A DNA stretch of 64,000 nucleotides from Armillaria gallica (GCA_037576215.1 JBANDB010000012.1:1612001-1676000); one strand, 5' to 3'. Shown: positions 1-11,116, counted from the stretch's first letter. Program-made: numbers and translations. The notes: generated by a model not told the origin, from the letters alone.

Positions 1-408
1 TACTGATTGGCCAAAACTGGTGATCAAGGGGTTGGGATCGGCTCTGTACACGCGTAAGATAGTCTGTGATCTGACAATAAGAAGTCAGAAAAAGAAAATT
101 GGCCAACGAAAAAGGACATACATGTCTGAAGTACCCCGCAGGATAATAGGGTCGCACTCGGTCTTGGCGAGTTCTGCGTGCTCCTCCTCAGTGTAAACGA
201 CAATAATTCGTCCAAATCCTGGCAGAGGTACCCATTGGTTGATTTCACCATACGTTGCAAAATGTGACTTCAGAACGTTAAGGACGAGAGGATGAAAGAA
301 AGTCTTGGGCAACGAGGTCACTGCAAGCGAGTTGGTGCGCTGCGTCGACGACGACGACGAGGGCGCATCCGAGGATGTAGAAGGAAGAGAAATCATATAA
401 TCTGACAT
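1..408 (-). CDS. Calcipressin (regulator of calcineurin), 5' part, runs off left edge
   Basis: This is the N-terminal part of a calcipressin/RCAN protein, the family that binds and modulates the phosphatase calcineurin in the cytoplasm. Exon 1 is 408 down to 122 and exon 2 is 70 down to 1. The 51-base intron (121 to 71) has a GTATGT donor and a GTCAG acceptor. Across the junction the frame stays open and reads SDISQTILRVYRADPNPL, which matches the conserved calcipressin segment after the RRM-like fold. Before it lies ATYGEINQWVPLPGFGRI, the RNA-recognition-like core. The first 35 residues are Ser-rich and low in complexity. The ATG at 408 is the first in frame. The calcineurin-docking motifs expected near the C-terminus lie outside the window. 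The family call is confident; the gene is incomplete only because of the window edge. Confidence 0.9.
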
Positions 409-914
409 GGTTGGTAGGAGGAGATGAGGGAGACGATGATGATGGTTGACGTGAAGAGGTGGAGACGATTTTATACCAAAAATTTTTCCCTTTAGTTGAC
501 GCTGACATAAGCGGACTAAACTGCGCCGTAAATAGCTGTGCTCTCAGTGCCTCGTACTATTGCATCGCCAATGATACTGCTAATCGGGAATCTACTGTAT
601 TGCACTCCTGTCATGTGGACAACCAGGGAACTGATTTACATTGTTTCGATTACTGAGCATAAACGTACAACCCACTAGTGGGGCCTAAGAAAACCGACTA
701 GGAAAATTCTGGAAGGTATTGAAAGTGGGTAAATGAGGAACGAAGCATTTTTACAGATCCGCAGAAATATCACCTTTAGGGATGATTCGAATCAGATGCA
801 TAGGATGTTGGTAAATCGAAAGACTACTTACCCTTAGACGTGTTATGTACACAGCTTTACGTGGCGCTCGGCGCCTTCCTTCCCTCGTATTCTTCGTGGA
901 GAAAAGGCAGTGCC
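409..914. other. Intergenic, upstream of calcipressin and downstream of CCDC124-like gene
   Basis: About 500 bases lie between the start of the calcipressin gene and the stop codon of the next gene. Both genes are on the minus strand, so the left part should hold the calcipressin promoter and 5' UTR. The only open frame (459-656, +) resembles nothing and is short. I see no repeat or RNA gene. Confidence 0.5.
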
Positions 915-1973
915 TCATTCGCGCAGGCGCTCCTCAACCTGGGCTTTCTTGGTCTTAAGAGCCTCCACCTTATCTTGTTTACTAGCGTCATAGGCGACCA
1001 ATGTTTGGTTGAAACTAAGAACCAGACTCAGAGTCAGACCGAAGCACTCGAGATCTAAGATGCATACTCACGGGTTTTCTGGTGATTTCTGGAACTGCTT
1101 GTGCAACAAATCCTGTGCAGACTGTTAGTGAGTACAATGGCAAAAGTTTGTAAGAGCACAGACTTTATATTGCTGTAGCCGGAGCCCAGGATGCTAACAA
1201 GAAATCAGTACATCGGTCGAAGCCGTCGCGTATCCCTGTGCACGTACATCTTGTTTGAGATTAGGCAGTTCACGTTCCTGGTAAGCTTCAAAGGCGGCCT
1301 GTAATGACATCAGTTATCAAAACAGCCACCGAGTCAGACGGTGACTCGCCTTATATCGTCGCTACAATTTGATACTATTCAGTACCAGCACAAAACAAGA
1401 AAAACAGCGCATATACTCACCTCGGGATGCCTCTCAAGACCAGCCGCCTGTTGCCCAACGGATGCTTTGTCCATCTTGGCAGTGAAGACCTCCAAAAGGT
1501 CCAGGGCATTGTCGAGACCCGTCGCAGAGAAACTCTCTGGCTCCGCCGTGTCCCATTCCTTCTTCCCATCGTCGGCCAATCCGCCGCCAGCAGCGATCGC
1601 ACCTGGACCAGCAGGCTTGGGAGTAGGTTTCGCGGCCTTCTTAGCACTGGCCTTGGGTGCGACCTTGACCTTTGGTACAGCAGCTTCTTCTTCAGCAAGT
1701 ATCCGTGCGTTCTCTGCCTTGCGCTCAAGTTCCGCTTTGCGCTTAGCTTCTTGCTCCTCTTTCTTGGACTTGCCACCCTTTACATTGGTGTCTTTCCAAG
1801 CATCTGCTTCCTTACGTTCCTAAGCGATGATGAGTGAGATCAGCTGGATGGATAATGACTCGGATTCCAGTGCTTACCGCTTCCGCTGCTGCCGCCTCTT
1901 TCTTTTTCGACTCGTTCTCAGCCTTTTTGGCTCTTCCGCTTTCTTTCTTCGCGTTTCCACCTTTGGGAGCCAT
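915..1973 (-). CDS. CCDC124/Oxs1-like coiled-coil protein, 7 exons
   Basis: The predicted protein is 242 aa and belongs to the CCDC124 family, conserved eukaryotic proteins that associate with ribosomes and, in fission yeast, take part in the oxidative stress response (Oxs1). Exons on the minus strand are 1973-1878, 1819-1421, 1361-1350, 1298-1248, 1193-1164, 1112-1072 and 1014-915, totalling 729 bases with all phases consistent. The N-terminal half is a Lys/Glu/Ala-rich coiled coil (MAPKGGNAKKESGRAKKAEN). The C-terminal half carries the family signature: LDNALDLLEVFTAKMDKASV, ERHPERRYKAAFEAYQ, ELPNLKQDHPGLRLQQY and LLHKQFQKSPENPFNQ. The third exon is only 12 bases and encodes RRYK, exactly what the family has at that place. 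It is followed by a GC-type donor. The gene is divergent from the DUF6699 gene at 2214, with 240 bases between the starts. Confidence 0.92.
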
Positions 1974-2213
1974 GAGTATGAATAGGTCGCTGACGAGGAG
2001 GTTGTGGTCAAAACGAAGTAGTGAATTAATCAGATTATCTTATCTAGCTTCATCACGTGAGCGGAAATCTCCGATCGACGATATTCGATCGAAAAAATGC
2101 ACCGAAAATAGACAAGCTATCGCACCTTCATCACAAGGCGCTTATATTTCTGCTCAGCACTGCTTTGCCTTTCTACCCATCCCCCATCCTTCACTCATTT
2201 TTTCGTGTTGAGA
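1974..2213. promoter_or_regulatory. Short bidirectional promoter region
   Basis: The start codons of the CCDC124-like gene (minus) and the first DUF6699 gene (plus) are 240 bases apart, so this stretch must hold both promoters and both 5' UTRs. It is pyrimidine-rich on the plus strand just before 2214 (2160-2210), as is common near fungal transcription starts. No clear TATA box was seen. Confidence 0.5.
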
Positions 2214-3044
2214 ATGGCCGACAAAGTCGCCAAATGGTCATCTGGAGCGTCCTGTACGACGGTTTCTCAGTATCCAACCTGGGGGTATACTGACGTGATG
2301 CTGTAGATGGACCCGTGTTGTCCCAAACAGACCTCTACTTGCTCAATCCCACTCTCGAAATCCACCCTATTCTATGCGGGAAGAGCCCCAAGTTCCAACT
2401 TGTCTTCAATCTCAGTAACGGTCAGTTGGTGCTCAAGCGTTCATTACGACAGTGGCTCATATAACGTTTGAAGGGCATTCCGGAGGTTTCAACCCTGATC
2501 AAAGGGATGCTGATCTCCCATTCAACGCTAAGGACGAACCTGCGACGCTTCCCCGCGTCCAGCAACTGTATATCATCACGGACATCACACCGTGGTGTAC
2601 TACCGTCAAGAACGACCGGGGTGTTACCATGAATGATATATGCCAAGCGGTGTGGAGAGAGTAAGTGTTCTTGGTGTTCCTCGCTGACCTCGGTGCTGAA
2701 CGTTACCTATTACAGTTATTCTGAGCACTACGTAACCGATACTGAGTTTGGCACGCTCCCTCCACGGCTGCAGGAGCAAGTCAAACGGGCGAGCAGCTCC
2801 CGGGGTGCGCAGAACTCTCAGTGGAATATGTATTACTCTCCCGGACAGGCCGCGACTCGGTTCAGGAGATTTGGTAGGCTTTGTTTTCGTTTGGCGTTTT
2901 TCGAGTCATACTAACAGTGCGTTTACTGAAGATTGGCTCCGGGATCGGTACTATTTCGAGAGCCTGCGTCGAGACGACGGCTATGCGGAGTCTCGTCTTG
3001 GCTTCAAGGCTCCGAACATCTTCGTCATGTCGTTGACAGCTTAA
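2214..3044 (+). CDS. DUF6699 domain protein (short form)
   Basis: The predicted protein is 210 aa from five exons: 2214-2253, 2307-2420, 2453-2660, 2716-2873 and 2932-3044, total 633 bases in frame. It consists almost only of a DUF6699 domain, a domain of unknown function common in mushroom-forming fungi. Recognisable parts are YGPVLSQTDLYLLNP near the N-terminus, LYIITDITPWCTTVKNDRG in the middle, and DWLRDRYYFESLRRDD followed by RLGFKAPNIFVM at the end. The first intron interrupts the Tyr codon of YGPVL, the same place as in the neighbouring paralogue at 3775. Intron 4 has a clear CTAAC branch site. The start was chosen because it is the only ATG before the domain in the right phase. Function is unknown. 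No membrane segment or signal peptide is present. Confidence 0.85.
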
Positions 3045-3774
3045 TCATATGTTTCAACATCATCTTTTAGTCGGTTGCTTCCGAATGTATACCGTTTTCT
3101 CTTTGTAATCCGTAACTGTGTAACTCGTGGATTGATGAGTAAAAAACTTCAGTCACCAAGTCAGGACAAGCTGTTAAAGGCCGTGTAAAGCAGGAACCTT
3201 TGGCAGCGGCAGGGAGCGTTTAATTGTACAGCCAAAGATGCCAAATGGATACATCAGGAAGAATCAGCGGCTGTACCTCACGTGTAATTTGATTTTGCTC
3301 GATTTGGGAGAATCGCTGTTGGACTCTGCGAAAACCCTCTAACCACTCACACCGACCTTTCATTGCTGTATACCCCCTCCCCTCAATCGTTCGATCGGAC
3401 GACATATACATATTTATCCAACATTAACGTCCAGAGGGGCGAGGTTGGCAGTAAAAAAGTCGCCTTCGTTACTACTCGATCACGGTGGGAGAGGGAACAT
3501 TTTATTGGGATAAGGAAGGGAACAGTCTGGTACGTGTATCTCAACAACAAGGGTTGCGCCAGATATCTTATGGCATATGTAAATCCAGTTATACTCTATT
3601 CGGAACTTTTAGGTCAAAATCTATCGAGTCGAAACGGAAAAAGTGAGTCAAAACGATCACGAATCTTCGCGTATCTCATGCTGTTACCTAGCGTGCCTGC
3701 ACCTGCTTGAGGAAATACAGCAGCCGTTTTTGGATATTCGGAACTAGAAGCAATACTCGGATACTGAATTCACG
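3045..3774. other. Intergenic between the two DUF6699 genes
   Basis: About 730 bases separate the two tandem genes. The longest frame (3363-3710, +) overlaps the likely 3' UTR and promoter and shows no family resemblance. Presumably the stretch holds the terminator of the first gene and the promoter of the second. Confidence 0.45.
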
Positions 3775-5784
3775 ATGTCAGCTGGTGGTACTCCGTTTAT
3801 TCCACCTCTTGTCACCCCCCAGAGCTCGCCTAATACCGCGGCTCAGCCCTCGCTTCAACCGCCACCTCAGATGCAAGGTACACCCTATACTCCATGGCAA
3901 GGACAACAACTACTGCCCAATGGCGGTTATCCTGTTTTCCCCAACTCTCCATACGCACAAGCACCAGCGTTTATTCCCCAGCTTACACCAGGTCCAGGTA
4001 TGGCCCCACAGCTCGCAACCCCCCAGCCCAACGTCCTTTCCAATGGATTCTCCCGAGACTGGACAGGCTACCCAAACCTGACGCCCTCGCCACAAGAAAA
4101 CAGTTCTTGGGGTAGCTCCGGTTCTGGCCAAAACGCGCCACTTCCTCAAACGGGTGGGACGCCCTATCCATCGGGACCGCCCCAACTAGGGAACGCAGGA
4201 GGAGGCTGGGGTGCTCCTCCGCCTGCTGTGGTGCCTGGCGGTTGGGGCTCCCCCTGGGAACAACCGAGGATGGGTCAGGTGTATACCCCTGGTGGTGTTG
4301 GTTTAGGTGTACAGCTCCCTGGTATGCATGCTATGTTTACGCCCGGTGGTTCCGGGATGCCAGGACAGCTCCCCCTGATGAATAGCCCCATGGGCGGTAT
4401 GGGAGGTATGGGTGGTGGAGGGTTACCGCCTATGATGACTCCGAATGGTGCAGGTATGGGTGGACCGTTACCTGGGATGGGCGGTATAGGCCAGTTGACG
4501 CCTGCTTTTGCCGGACTTAACCTTGGTGGTGGAATGGGTGGCATGGGGGGTGGCATGGGTGGTGGCATGGGCGGAATGGGCGGCGGCGGAATGGGCGGTA
4601 TGGGCGGTGGTGGAATGGGCGGAATGGGCGGTGGTGGAATGGGCGGAATGGGACTTGATAACGGCATGCAAGCGCAGCAGATGCAGACGCAAATGAACCG
4701 GCAGATGCAATTTATGCATATGGGACAAATGCAGCCCCAGGTCCCTCTAGGACGAGCAGGCGAACATGTCGGCGACCGAATCAATCCATGGACGGCTGGC
4801 GATCACTGTAGGTCTTTCAACCATTCCACGACCACGTAGTAGAACTTCATTCTTTGTTTTCCAGACGGTCCGGTCCTCCAGCCATTCCTCATCCACAAAC
4901 TAGGCGCTAAACCAGTGCTCAACCCCCTCCTTCAGCCTCCCCCAGATGATCTAGGCCGGGAATACCTCAAATGGAATATGCTCCATTCTCCCAATACTTG
5001 CCAAAGCTCGAAGGACGCTGGTAACGTCTCCTGGAGCTCAGGGCGGGGCGAGCCAGCGACATTCCCGCGGGTGACCAGCATCGTTCTCTACATTGAACGC
5101 CAGCTTGCCTCTATCCAGATAAACGCGGCTAACAAGGACGTCGGGGTGACCTGCGGCGATGTCATTGATGGTATAGCGCATTTCATGCGACGGATTGTCA
5201 CGAAAGACGAAGTGGATACATTCAATCCGGCCGACAAGAAGATGTGTGTGACTGCGTACCGGCGGCATCGCTCTACGGCACCGGGAATGCCTGGGGGTGC
5301 GCTGCCGAGGGAGATGATCCGTATGGATTTGTTGGGCCCCTACTCGGTGTTTGGTGGTATACAGAAGAGCGACTCTCTCATTCAGAGACGATGTAACTCT
5401 GATTTCCCGTGTGCTTTTGAGCTGGTGTGTATACAGATGCCGATGACACAGGGTGAGATCACGGATCTGGAGGCGAGGCAGAGGGCGGCAGATGATGAGC
5501 GGAGACGTGCTAGGGAGGAGGTGCAGAGGAGAGAGGAAGAGTTGCAGAGGAGGGAGGCAGAGCTACAGAGGAGAGAGGCAGCGTCCAGACAAAGAGAGCT
5601 GACAGTGGAGGATGCACGCTCGTTGGGCAGACAGAGCAGGTCGGCGAGTAGATCTGGGTCGACGGCGGCGTCGAGCAGGACATCGTCTGCGACACGGACA
5701 GCGGCTACGTCAGCATCACGTTCTTCAAGCCGGCGAACGCCTGCAGTGACCATTCAAACGATCAGCGATGATGATGATCAGTGA
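3775..5784 (+). CDS. DUF6699 domain protein with Gly/Met-rich N-terminus and coiled-coil tail
   Basis: The predicted protein is 650 aa from two exons, 3775-4807 and 4865-5784 (1953 bases, in frame). Residues 1-340 are low in complexity: first Pro/Ser/Gln-rich with the start GTPFIPPLVTP typical of DUF6699 proteins, then a Gly/Met-rich tract from about residue 200 to 295. The DUF6699 domain follows from about 345, beginning YGPVLQPFLIHKL and containing LKWNMLHSP and FPRVTSIVLYI. From about residue 560 there is a highly charged coiled coil with repeats of the type LQRREAE, then a Ser/Arg-rich tail. The single intron splits the Tyr codon of YGPVL, as in the paralogue at 2214. The Gly/Met-rich tract suggests a scaffold or condensate-type protein, but that is inference. 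Function is unknown. Confidence 0.82.
4391..4657 (+). repeat. In-frame Gly/Met-coding tandem repeats
   Basis: Imperfect repeats of a GGNATGGGCGG-type unit encode runs of GMGG and GGGMGG inside the DUF6699 gene. The reverse strand reads as a long Pro/Ile/Met-rich open frame (4275-4784) that is only the shadow of this repeat. Such tracts vary in length between strains and are a plausible source of polymorphism. Confidence 0.75.
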
Positions 5785-5983
5785 ACCCGTTTTTGATTTA
5801 TCTCCCCTCTTGCTTACTTCTCTCCTTCCCCTCAACTCGCAATTGATAATTACCTGCATCCATCCAATTTCCGTTTCCCTCACTGTGTAGAACATCGTAT
5901 CCTCACATGTACAACTGTACTTGCTATTTGTTTGACTAATGCTTATGATTGATAACAACTGAAAACTATGACCTAGCTCACCT

Positions 5984-7355
5984 TCAAAGTAGAACTCGTT
6001 CATTCGGACCTTGGAACTGCCATCCTCCTTGTTGAAGTCTCTGTTGAATCCTCTTAAACGTCTGGGCATGTTTCTGGCATAGATCTGTCACATGCCTCTC
6101 ATCAAGCAGCCTCAGAACCCGCCCGTTCTGGGGAATCACCCGCGAAAAGAACCTTTCATATGCATGACTCTGCGCCTGGAGCTCTTGGCACCGTATACCG
6201 AAAACTCTGATGGAGGGCGGCAACTGGAAGAGAACGAGGCTAGCTGGATCCTCGAACCAGTGCCAATCGTCAAACCATATCATGAAATTGACGACCCTGG
6301 GACAGCTAGTACCTATGGTACTGAGGACCTCTCGGAAGAAAGCATAAGGGGTTATAGTCTTTGCGAATCGAATCATGACTGTCGTAAGAGTAAATCCATG
6401 TATCTGCATGAAGGACAAGAATTGTCGGTCGGCTACTGTATTAGCATAGAACATGACGGTTTGGAGCGAGGGGAAAGTATCCGGGTTAGGGGAGAGGGTC
6501 ACAGGAGTGCTTTTTATACGCGGGTCGTCAAGGGCGACAGTGGTAAGCGAGATGGCAAGGTGGAAGCAAGGTATCCTAGGGTTGAGAAGGTAATGCATGT
6601 CTCCTTCGTTACGGAAAAAACGCAGTTTGGGGAATGAGGAGAAGACGCGATGAAGATCACCGCTAGGAATGTAGAATGAAGACTGCTGGGTGACTTCGAG
6701 AACCTCAAGGGATGTGCAGGTGGAGCAAAGTGCATCAAGAAGGGGACTGGCAAGGGCTGCCAGTTCATGATCGCGCCCAGATCGGCGCCCATGATAGGAC
6801 CTGCGAACTGGACGATTCAAGTTGTCTAGGGTGATTTTGATGAAAGAGAGATTGGGGAAACATCTGATGATATCCCCCAGATCTGTGATAGCCTTGTTTA
6901 TGTCGCTAGTTTTGAAGGATATGTCGAAACGTTTAGTGTAACAACCCAGATGAGGACCGGTACTGCTACTTTTAGCGTCATCTCGCGACCGTAGCAGTGT
7001 GTTGCGAAGAGAAAGGATATGTATATCTTTTGCAATGGTGATGTGCTCAAATAGATTTTTTAAAGCAAGTACGCTCCAGACTTTGCAAACTCGGACGAGA
7101 CTTGAACTTGACCTCTATTTATATTATATTAGCGATGCTCCAAGAGACCTACAGAGAGCGGCCACCCACGAGAGACTTTTTCCTGTCTTGGTTCTGCGAT
7201 TTGGAGGGTGGATTGGTGAATGACTGAGGCAGGTAGTCGGGATCGTATGCTCCTGCTACATGCGTAGTCCAGTCAAAAATGAGTGCCCAAATTTCTGGGG
7301 GAAGCTCTACACTTGTCGGTTTGGTATCCCCTGTCAAGTATAGCTTGGCCGACAT
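5984..7355 (-). CDS. F-box protein with leucine-rich-repeat-like body
   Basis: The predicted protein is 439 aa from exons 7355-7153 and 7100-5984 (1320 bases in frame). The N-terminus holds an F-box, ELPPEIWALIFDWTTHVAG, followed after the intron by LVRVCKVWSVLALKNLFEHI, the layout typical of the very large F-box families of Agaricomycetes. The rest is hydrophobic with spaced Leu (FPNLSFIKITLDNL, LDALCSTCTSLEVLEV, FPSLQTVMFYANT), consistent with degenerate leucine-rich repeats. F-box proteins recruit substrates to SCF ubiquitin ligases; the substrate cannot be told here. The 52-base intron has a GTAGGT donor. The gene is tail-to-tail with the DUF6699 gene (199 bases apart) and head-to-head with the gene at 7719. 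Confidence 0.82.
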
Positions 7356-7718
7356 GAGATGGACGTTTCAGATAAGTCGGGCCGAGTTTCCGTCACGGTA
7401 CATCCCGCAAGCTTTGCTCGTCCCTGCTTGATCTGGTTGCCCTGCTAATATTGCATCATCTGGCCCTGGCTGGGGTTGCGAGGCAATAGTCGAATTATTC
7501 ATGTGCAGAATCACAGAGCCTTTCCAAATACAGCCTTCCACAGCATCCGAGAACCGGCATTCGCATGCTATTGGCCCCATCTGGAATCGTCAAGGGAACT
7601 CATGGACGGGATGATGGCCTGAGAATCCGCTCTTTCATCTGTTCTATATGTGACGGGAGAATCACCCCTTGCCACCACCGGATCGTCTTTCCTTCTTCCC
7701 ACTCATCCTCCCGGCACC
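7356..7718. promoter_or_regulatory. Divergent promoter region, F-box gene and disordered protein gene
   Basis: The two start codons are 363 bases apart on opposite strands, so both promoters lie here. No TATA box or clear operator was seen. A small minus-strand frame (7368-7580) is not supported by any family match. Confidence 0.45.
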
Positions 7719-8627
7719 ATGACTCTGAGATCCCCTTCACATCTCAGTAGCCACGAATCTACTGTACTACGGGCATCGGTATTCGATGTCTTCGTTCAGC
7801 TGGGAGCACTGGAACAGAACAGCCCAGTAGCCGAATGGATGTTTAGCGATCCAGAAGGTTCAGGGAGCGGTGCACGTCGTAGTGGGGTCCACTTTGCAGA
7901 ATCCAACACAGGCAGCAGGTTCAGGGAGCGGTTCGACTGCGACTACACTGTCGCAGACTGGGATGATGAGGATACCCGCAAGGAGCGTCTTGCCCGCTCT
8001 TCGACCAGAGCATCCCGCTTCCTTGCTCGGATGCGTTCCAGGTCCAGGGCTAAGTCCGTCACTAAACGGACTCAGATTCCAGAGGTCAACCTCACTCCCC
8101 TTCCACTTGAACCTCCGAAACGAAAGCATACCGTGCTTCGCTCGAATCTTCCTGCGAAGAGCGAACAGGATGTGATCCCCCCCGTTCCCCGGCTCACCAG
8201 AACAAAGAGCGTCAATTCGCCGCCGCCGACGACTCAGAAGCCATCCAGACAGTCGTTCTTCCGGTCAAAGACCCAGCCATATGGTCCACTTGATGAAATT
8301 GCCTCCGTAAGCGAGAACTGGGAAGAAATATCCCCGTTATCCACCCCAAATTCATCGGAGGACAACACTCGAGCCAGTACGAGTGTCGAGAAGTTACCAG
8401 AGAACACCGTTGTTTTCCCTGCTTCTGACGACAATCATCCCCCCCTTTTTCGTTCGATTTCCGAGGCAGTGCACTCTGCGAGGCGATTACATATCTTTCC
8501 CGCTCGGCGGACGCAGTCCAAGCCAGAGCCGCTTCCGAGTCGCATCAGATCTGCCTCTTTTGACACTCCAATAGCCAGCGCCTTTAATCCTCCTTCTTCT
8601 GCTCCCAACACAATCTTTTCGAGGTAA
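7719..8627 (+). CDS. Hypothetical disordered protein
   Basis: This is an intronless frame of 302 aa from an ATG in a good context (CACCATG). The same frame is open further upstream but has no earlier ATG. The protein is rich in Ser, Arg and Pro and has no membrane segment. Residues 70-140 are basic with RSRSRAKS-type runs. Several Ser/Thr-Pro sites and an aromatic block (YGPLDEIASVSENWEEISP) suggest a regulatory, phosphorylated protein. Nothing in it points to a known family. A short direct repeat (TTCAGGGAGCGGT, about 7858 and 7920) lies in the 5' third. The final codons, CGAGGTAATA, could also serve as a splice donor, so a further 3' exon cannot be excluded. Confidence 0.55.
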   Translation: MTLRSPSHLSSHESTVLRASVFDVFVQLGALEQNSPVAEWMFSDPEGSGSGARRSGVHFAESNTGSRFRERFDCDYTVADWDDEDTRKERLARSSTRASRFLARMRSRSRAKSVTKRTQIPEVNLTPLPLEPPKRKHTVLRSNLPAKSEQDVIPPVPRLTRTKSVNSPPPTTQKPSRQSFFRSKTQPYGPLDEIASVSENWEEISPLSTPNSSEDNTRASTSVEKLPENTVVFPASDDNHPPLFRSISEAVHSARRLHIFPARRTQSKPEPLPSRIRSASFDTPIASAFNPPSSAPNTIFSR

Positions 8628-9220
8628 TATTTTTAAATTGGATGGACATTCACTCTCCGTAATTTAAGTGCGGGTTTCGGCTTCGAATGGTTCAGGGTTT
8701 TATATGCTTACCATTTTACCTGTGACATTATAATATTATTACTCTACGTACTTACCGTACTTACACTCATTTGGAACACTCACATTGCTACTATCTTAGA
8801 ATTGCATCGTGGAGGCGACGGCAGCCCGGTTGTGAAGTTTCCCGTTGGTGTTTTTGCTGCGCATCAAACGGATTCGCACTGCCCGTCTTAATTATAGCGG
8901 CACGCAGTTTTTTCAGTCAGCTGTATGGCCGTCAAATTAACATCAGCCTTTGTATGAACATCTAAGAACAGGCTGTATACAAACCAAATTGGAACACTAA
9001 GTCTGGGACTGCGTGTCAAACGTAAAGGACGTCAGGGCCATGAACGCATTGAATCGCCAAGGCACTGGGCATATATAACTTCAAAGTTCAGCCTTACCCT
9101 TGGCCACGATATAGTAGCGTGAGCCCCGAAGATATTGATGCTCTTACCTACTATAACGAATGTAAAAGTATAGATACTGGAAAGTCCGAACTTGCACAAG
9201 TCACTTGTAAGTTACAAAAG
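8628..9220. other. Intergenic, convergent 3' ends
   Basis: This AT-rich stretch lies between the ends of the hypothetical gene and the histone deacetylase gene, which run toward each other. It should hold both polyadenylation regions. No gene, repeat or RNA was recognised. Confidence 0.5.
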
Positions 9221-11116
9221 TCACTCCTCCTCCACATCCATTGAATCTGCACCAGGTTTCTCCGGTTCTCCCTCGTCATCCTTTTCCCTCTCAATAGTTT
9301 TTGAACTCTTAACTCTTCCCCGACCCCTACCCCTACCCCTACCTCTTCGAGGAGCAATGACTTCTTCGCTGGAACCATCGTCATCTCTCCCCACACCAGA
9401 GGACCTTCCACCCCGAGACCTACGACCCCCGCGTCCACGACGCCCACCCCGACCCCGGCGACCATTCGTAGGTTTATTATTAATAGGCGGCGGCGGGACA
9501 TGATCAACATCAATCTCCCCATCATAGAATTCATTACGAGCAATCGTTCGGTCCTCCCGCCGTTCTCCCGCCTTTGCAGTCCCACGCTCTTCATCTTTCT
9601 CTTCCTGCGTACGTTCCTCATCTGCTAAAAGCCCCTGGAGATTCGGGGGTATCTCCTGCATCTCGACGCTCGGCGCACCTTGCAGGTACCGGAGCTTGTT
9701 CTTGATACTTATCGTGACGCGCTGCAGTGAGGCTGGGGTATTTTGATTATCAACTTTCCCGGTGAGCGGTGGGTGGAGTTTCCAATGAGAGTCGGCAAAG
9801 AAGGAGTCGTAGACGGTACGCGGTAATTCGTTGGGTATTGACGCGCCCACGAGGACGGAGGTCTCGTACGTCCAACAGCGACTGACGTTTTTAATTGTGT
9901 ATCCACCTCCCCCAACGATCATGAGTGGGACATTGAATTTTCGGACAAAATTGACGCATTCGCCGTGTGCTGCGATTGACAAGTTGAATGCACCGAGTCT
10001 GTCACAGCCTAGAGAATCTGCGCCGCATTGGAGGACGATCGCTGATGGGCTGAATGCGTGAACCGTGTCGCCGATTACTGTCTTGAAAACCGTGAGGTAC
10101 ATCTCGTCATCAATACCGTCCAGAAGTGGAACATTGAGACAAAAGTGTTTCCCAAGTCCACTGCCGTTATCGTCCAATTTTCCAGTGCCAGGGAAAAAGT
10201 CCCCAGTGTATTTATGGAAGGACACAGTCATAACTCTATTGGTGTTATAAAAGGCGAACTCGACACCGTCACCGTGATGGATGTCAATGTCAATATATAG
10301 AACTCGAGGATGGTATCTACCAAGAAGGCAATGAATATTGCGTCGTGTGAATTTAGAGTCATGCGTACCTCAGGAGCTCCAGAATTCCCAAAACGATATC
10401 ATTCGTGTAGCAAAATCCGCTGGCTTCCCCTCGCTTCGCGTGGTGAAGTCCGCCAGCCCAATTAATAGCAATGTCGGTGGTACCAGCGCATAGCTTTCTA
10501 GCGGCTGCAAGCGAGCCTCCGGATGACATACGGCAGAAATCATACATATCCGAGAAAACGGGACAGTCTTCTCCACAATTGAAGTTGTCCAGCATTTGTT
10601 TCATTTCTCCCTGGTTTTGTGGTGTAACTCTGGTTTGAAAAAAGGGTTAGATATACTGCCGGTTTCATCGATGCATAGTACTAACTTGGCTAGAAAGTCA
10701 AGGTAATCTGCGTCATGATAGACTTCGAGCTCTTCTCGGGTAGCCCACCGAACATCATAGATGTGATGTAGTTGTTTGTCAAGTCCGTAACCCAGCACCA
10801 GAGCATTCGTTAGCGTGAGTCTATGCGGCTTCATAGGATGCCGTTCCTAAAATACACCAACGATTAACTAACACTGCTATTACCGTCGCAAAACTTACAC
10901 CATAGTGTTGGGCGCCGATATCTTTGGGGAAATAATACGAAACAATGGGCCGGGAATGAGGCTACAGAAACGTTGAGCAGCTCATTCGAGGTGTAATAAT
11001 AACATGCGTTCTCCTACATTTACTCTTTCGGTGATGGGCTGTGCAGTTCCGTGAGCACCACGATCTTGAAAATATGGCGCCGAGGAGAATGTCTTGGATT
11101 GGGATGCTCGTACCAT
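9221..11116 (-). CDS. HOS2: Class I histone deacetylase, Hos2/HDAC3 type, with RGG-rich tail
   Basis: The predicted protein is 557 aa from exons 11116-11024, 10961-10899, 10846-10686, 10629-10369 and 10316-9221 (1674 bases, phases consistent). It is a zinc-dependent lysine deacetylase acting on histones in the nucleus, probably in a Set3C-like corepressor complex. Landmarks are [28 protein letters not shown] with the catalytic His pair near residue 168, the metal-site region [28 protein letters not shown] and [19 protein letters not shown]. The CWTYET form, rather than the TWAFET of Rpd3, places it with Hos2/HDAC3. After the catalytic domain comes an acidic stretch, then about 80 residues rich in RGRGG and RGRGRG repeats ending in an acidic tail. 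Such a tail is not part of the core family and may bind RNA or be Arg-methylated (inference). The start is the first in-phase ATG of a short leader exon. Confidence 0.93.

Noticed and set aside
1341..1837. Plus-strand frames over the CCDC124-like gene
   Set aside because: The minus strand has family signatures in every exon; the plus frames are shadows with skewed composition.
4275..4784. Long minus-strand Pro/Ile/Met-rich open frame
   Set aside because: It is the reverse shadow of the Gly/Met-coding repeat in the DUF6699 gene. The plus-strand frame carries a recognised domain and splice site.
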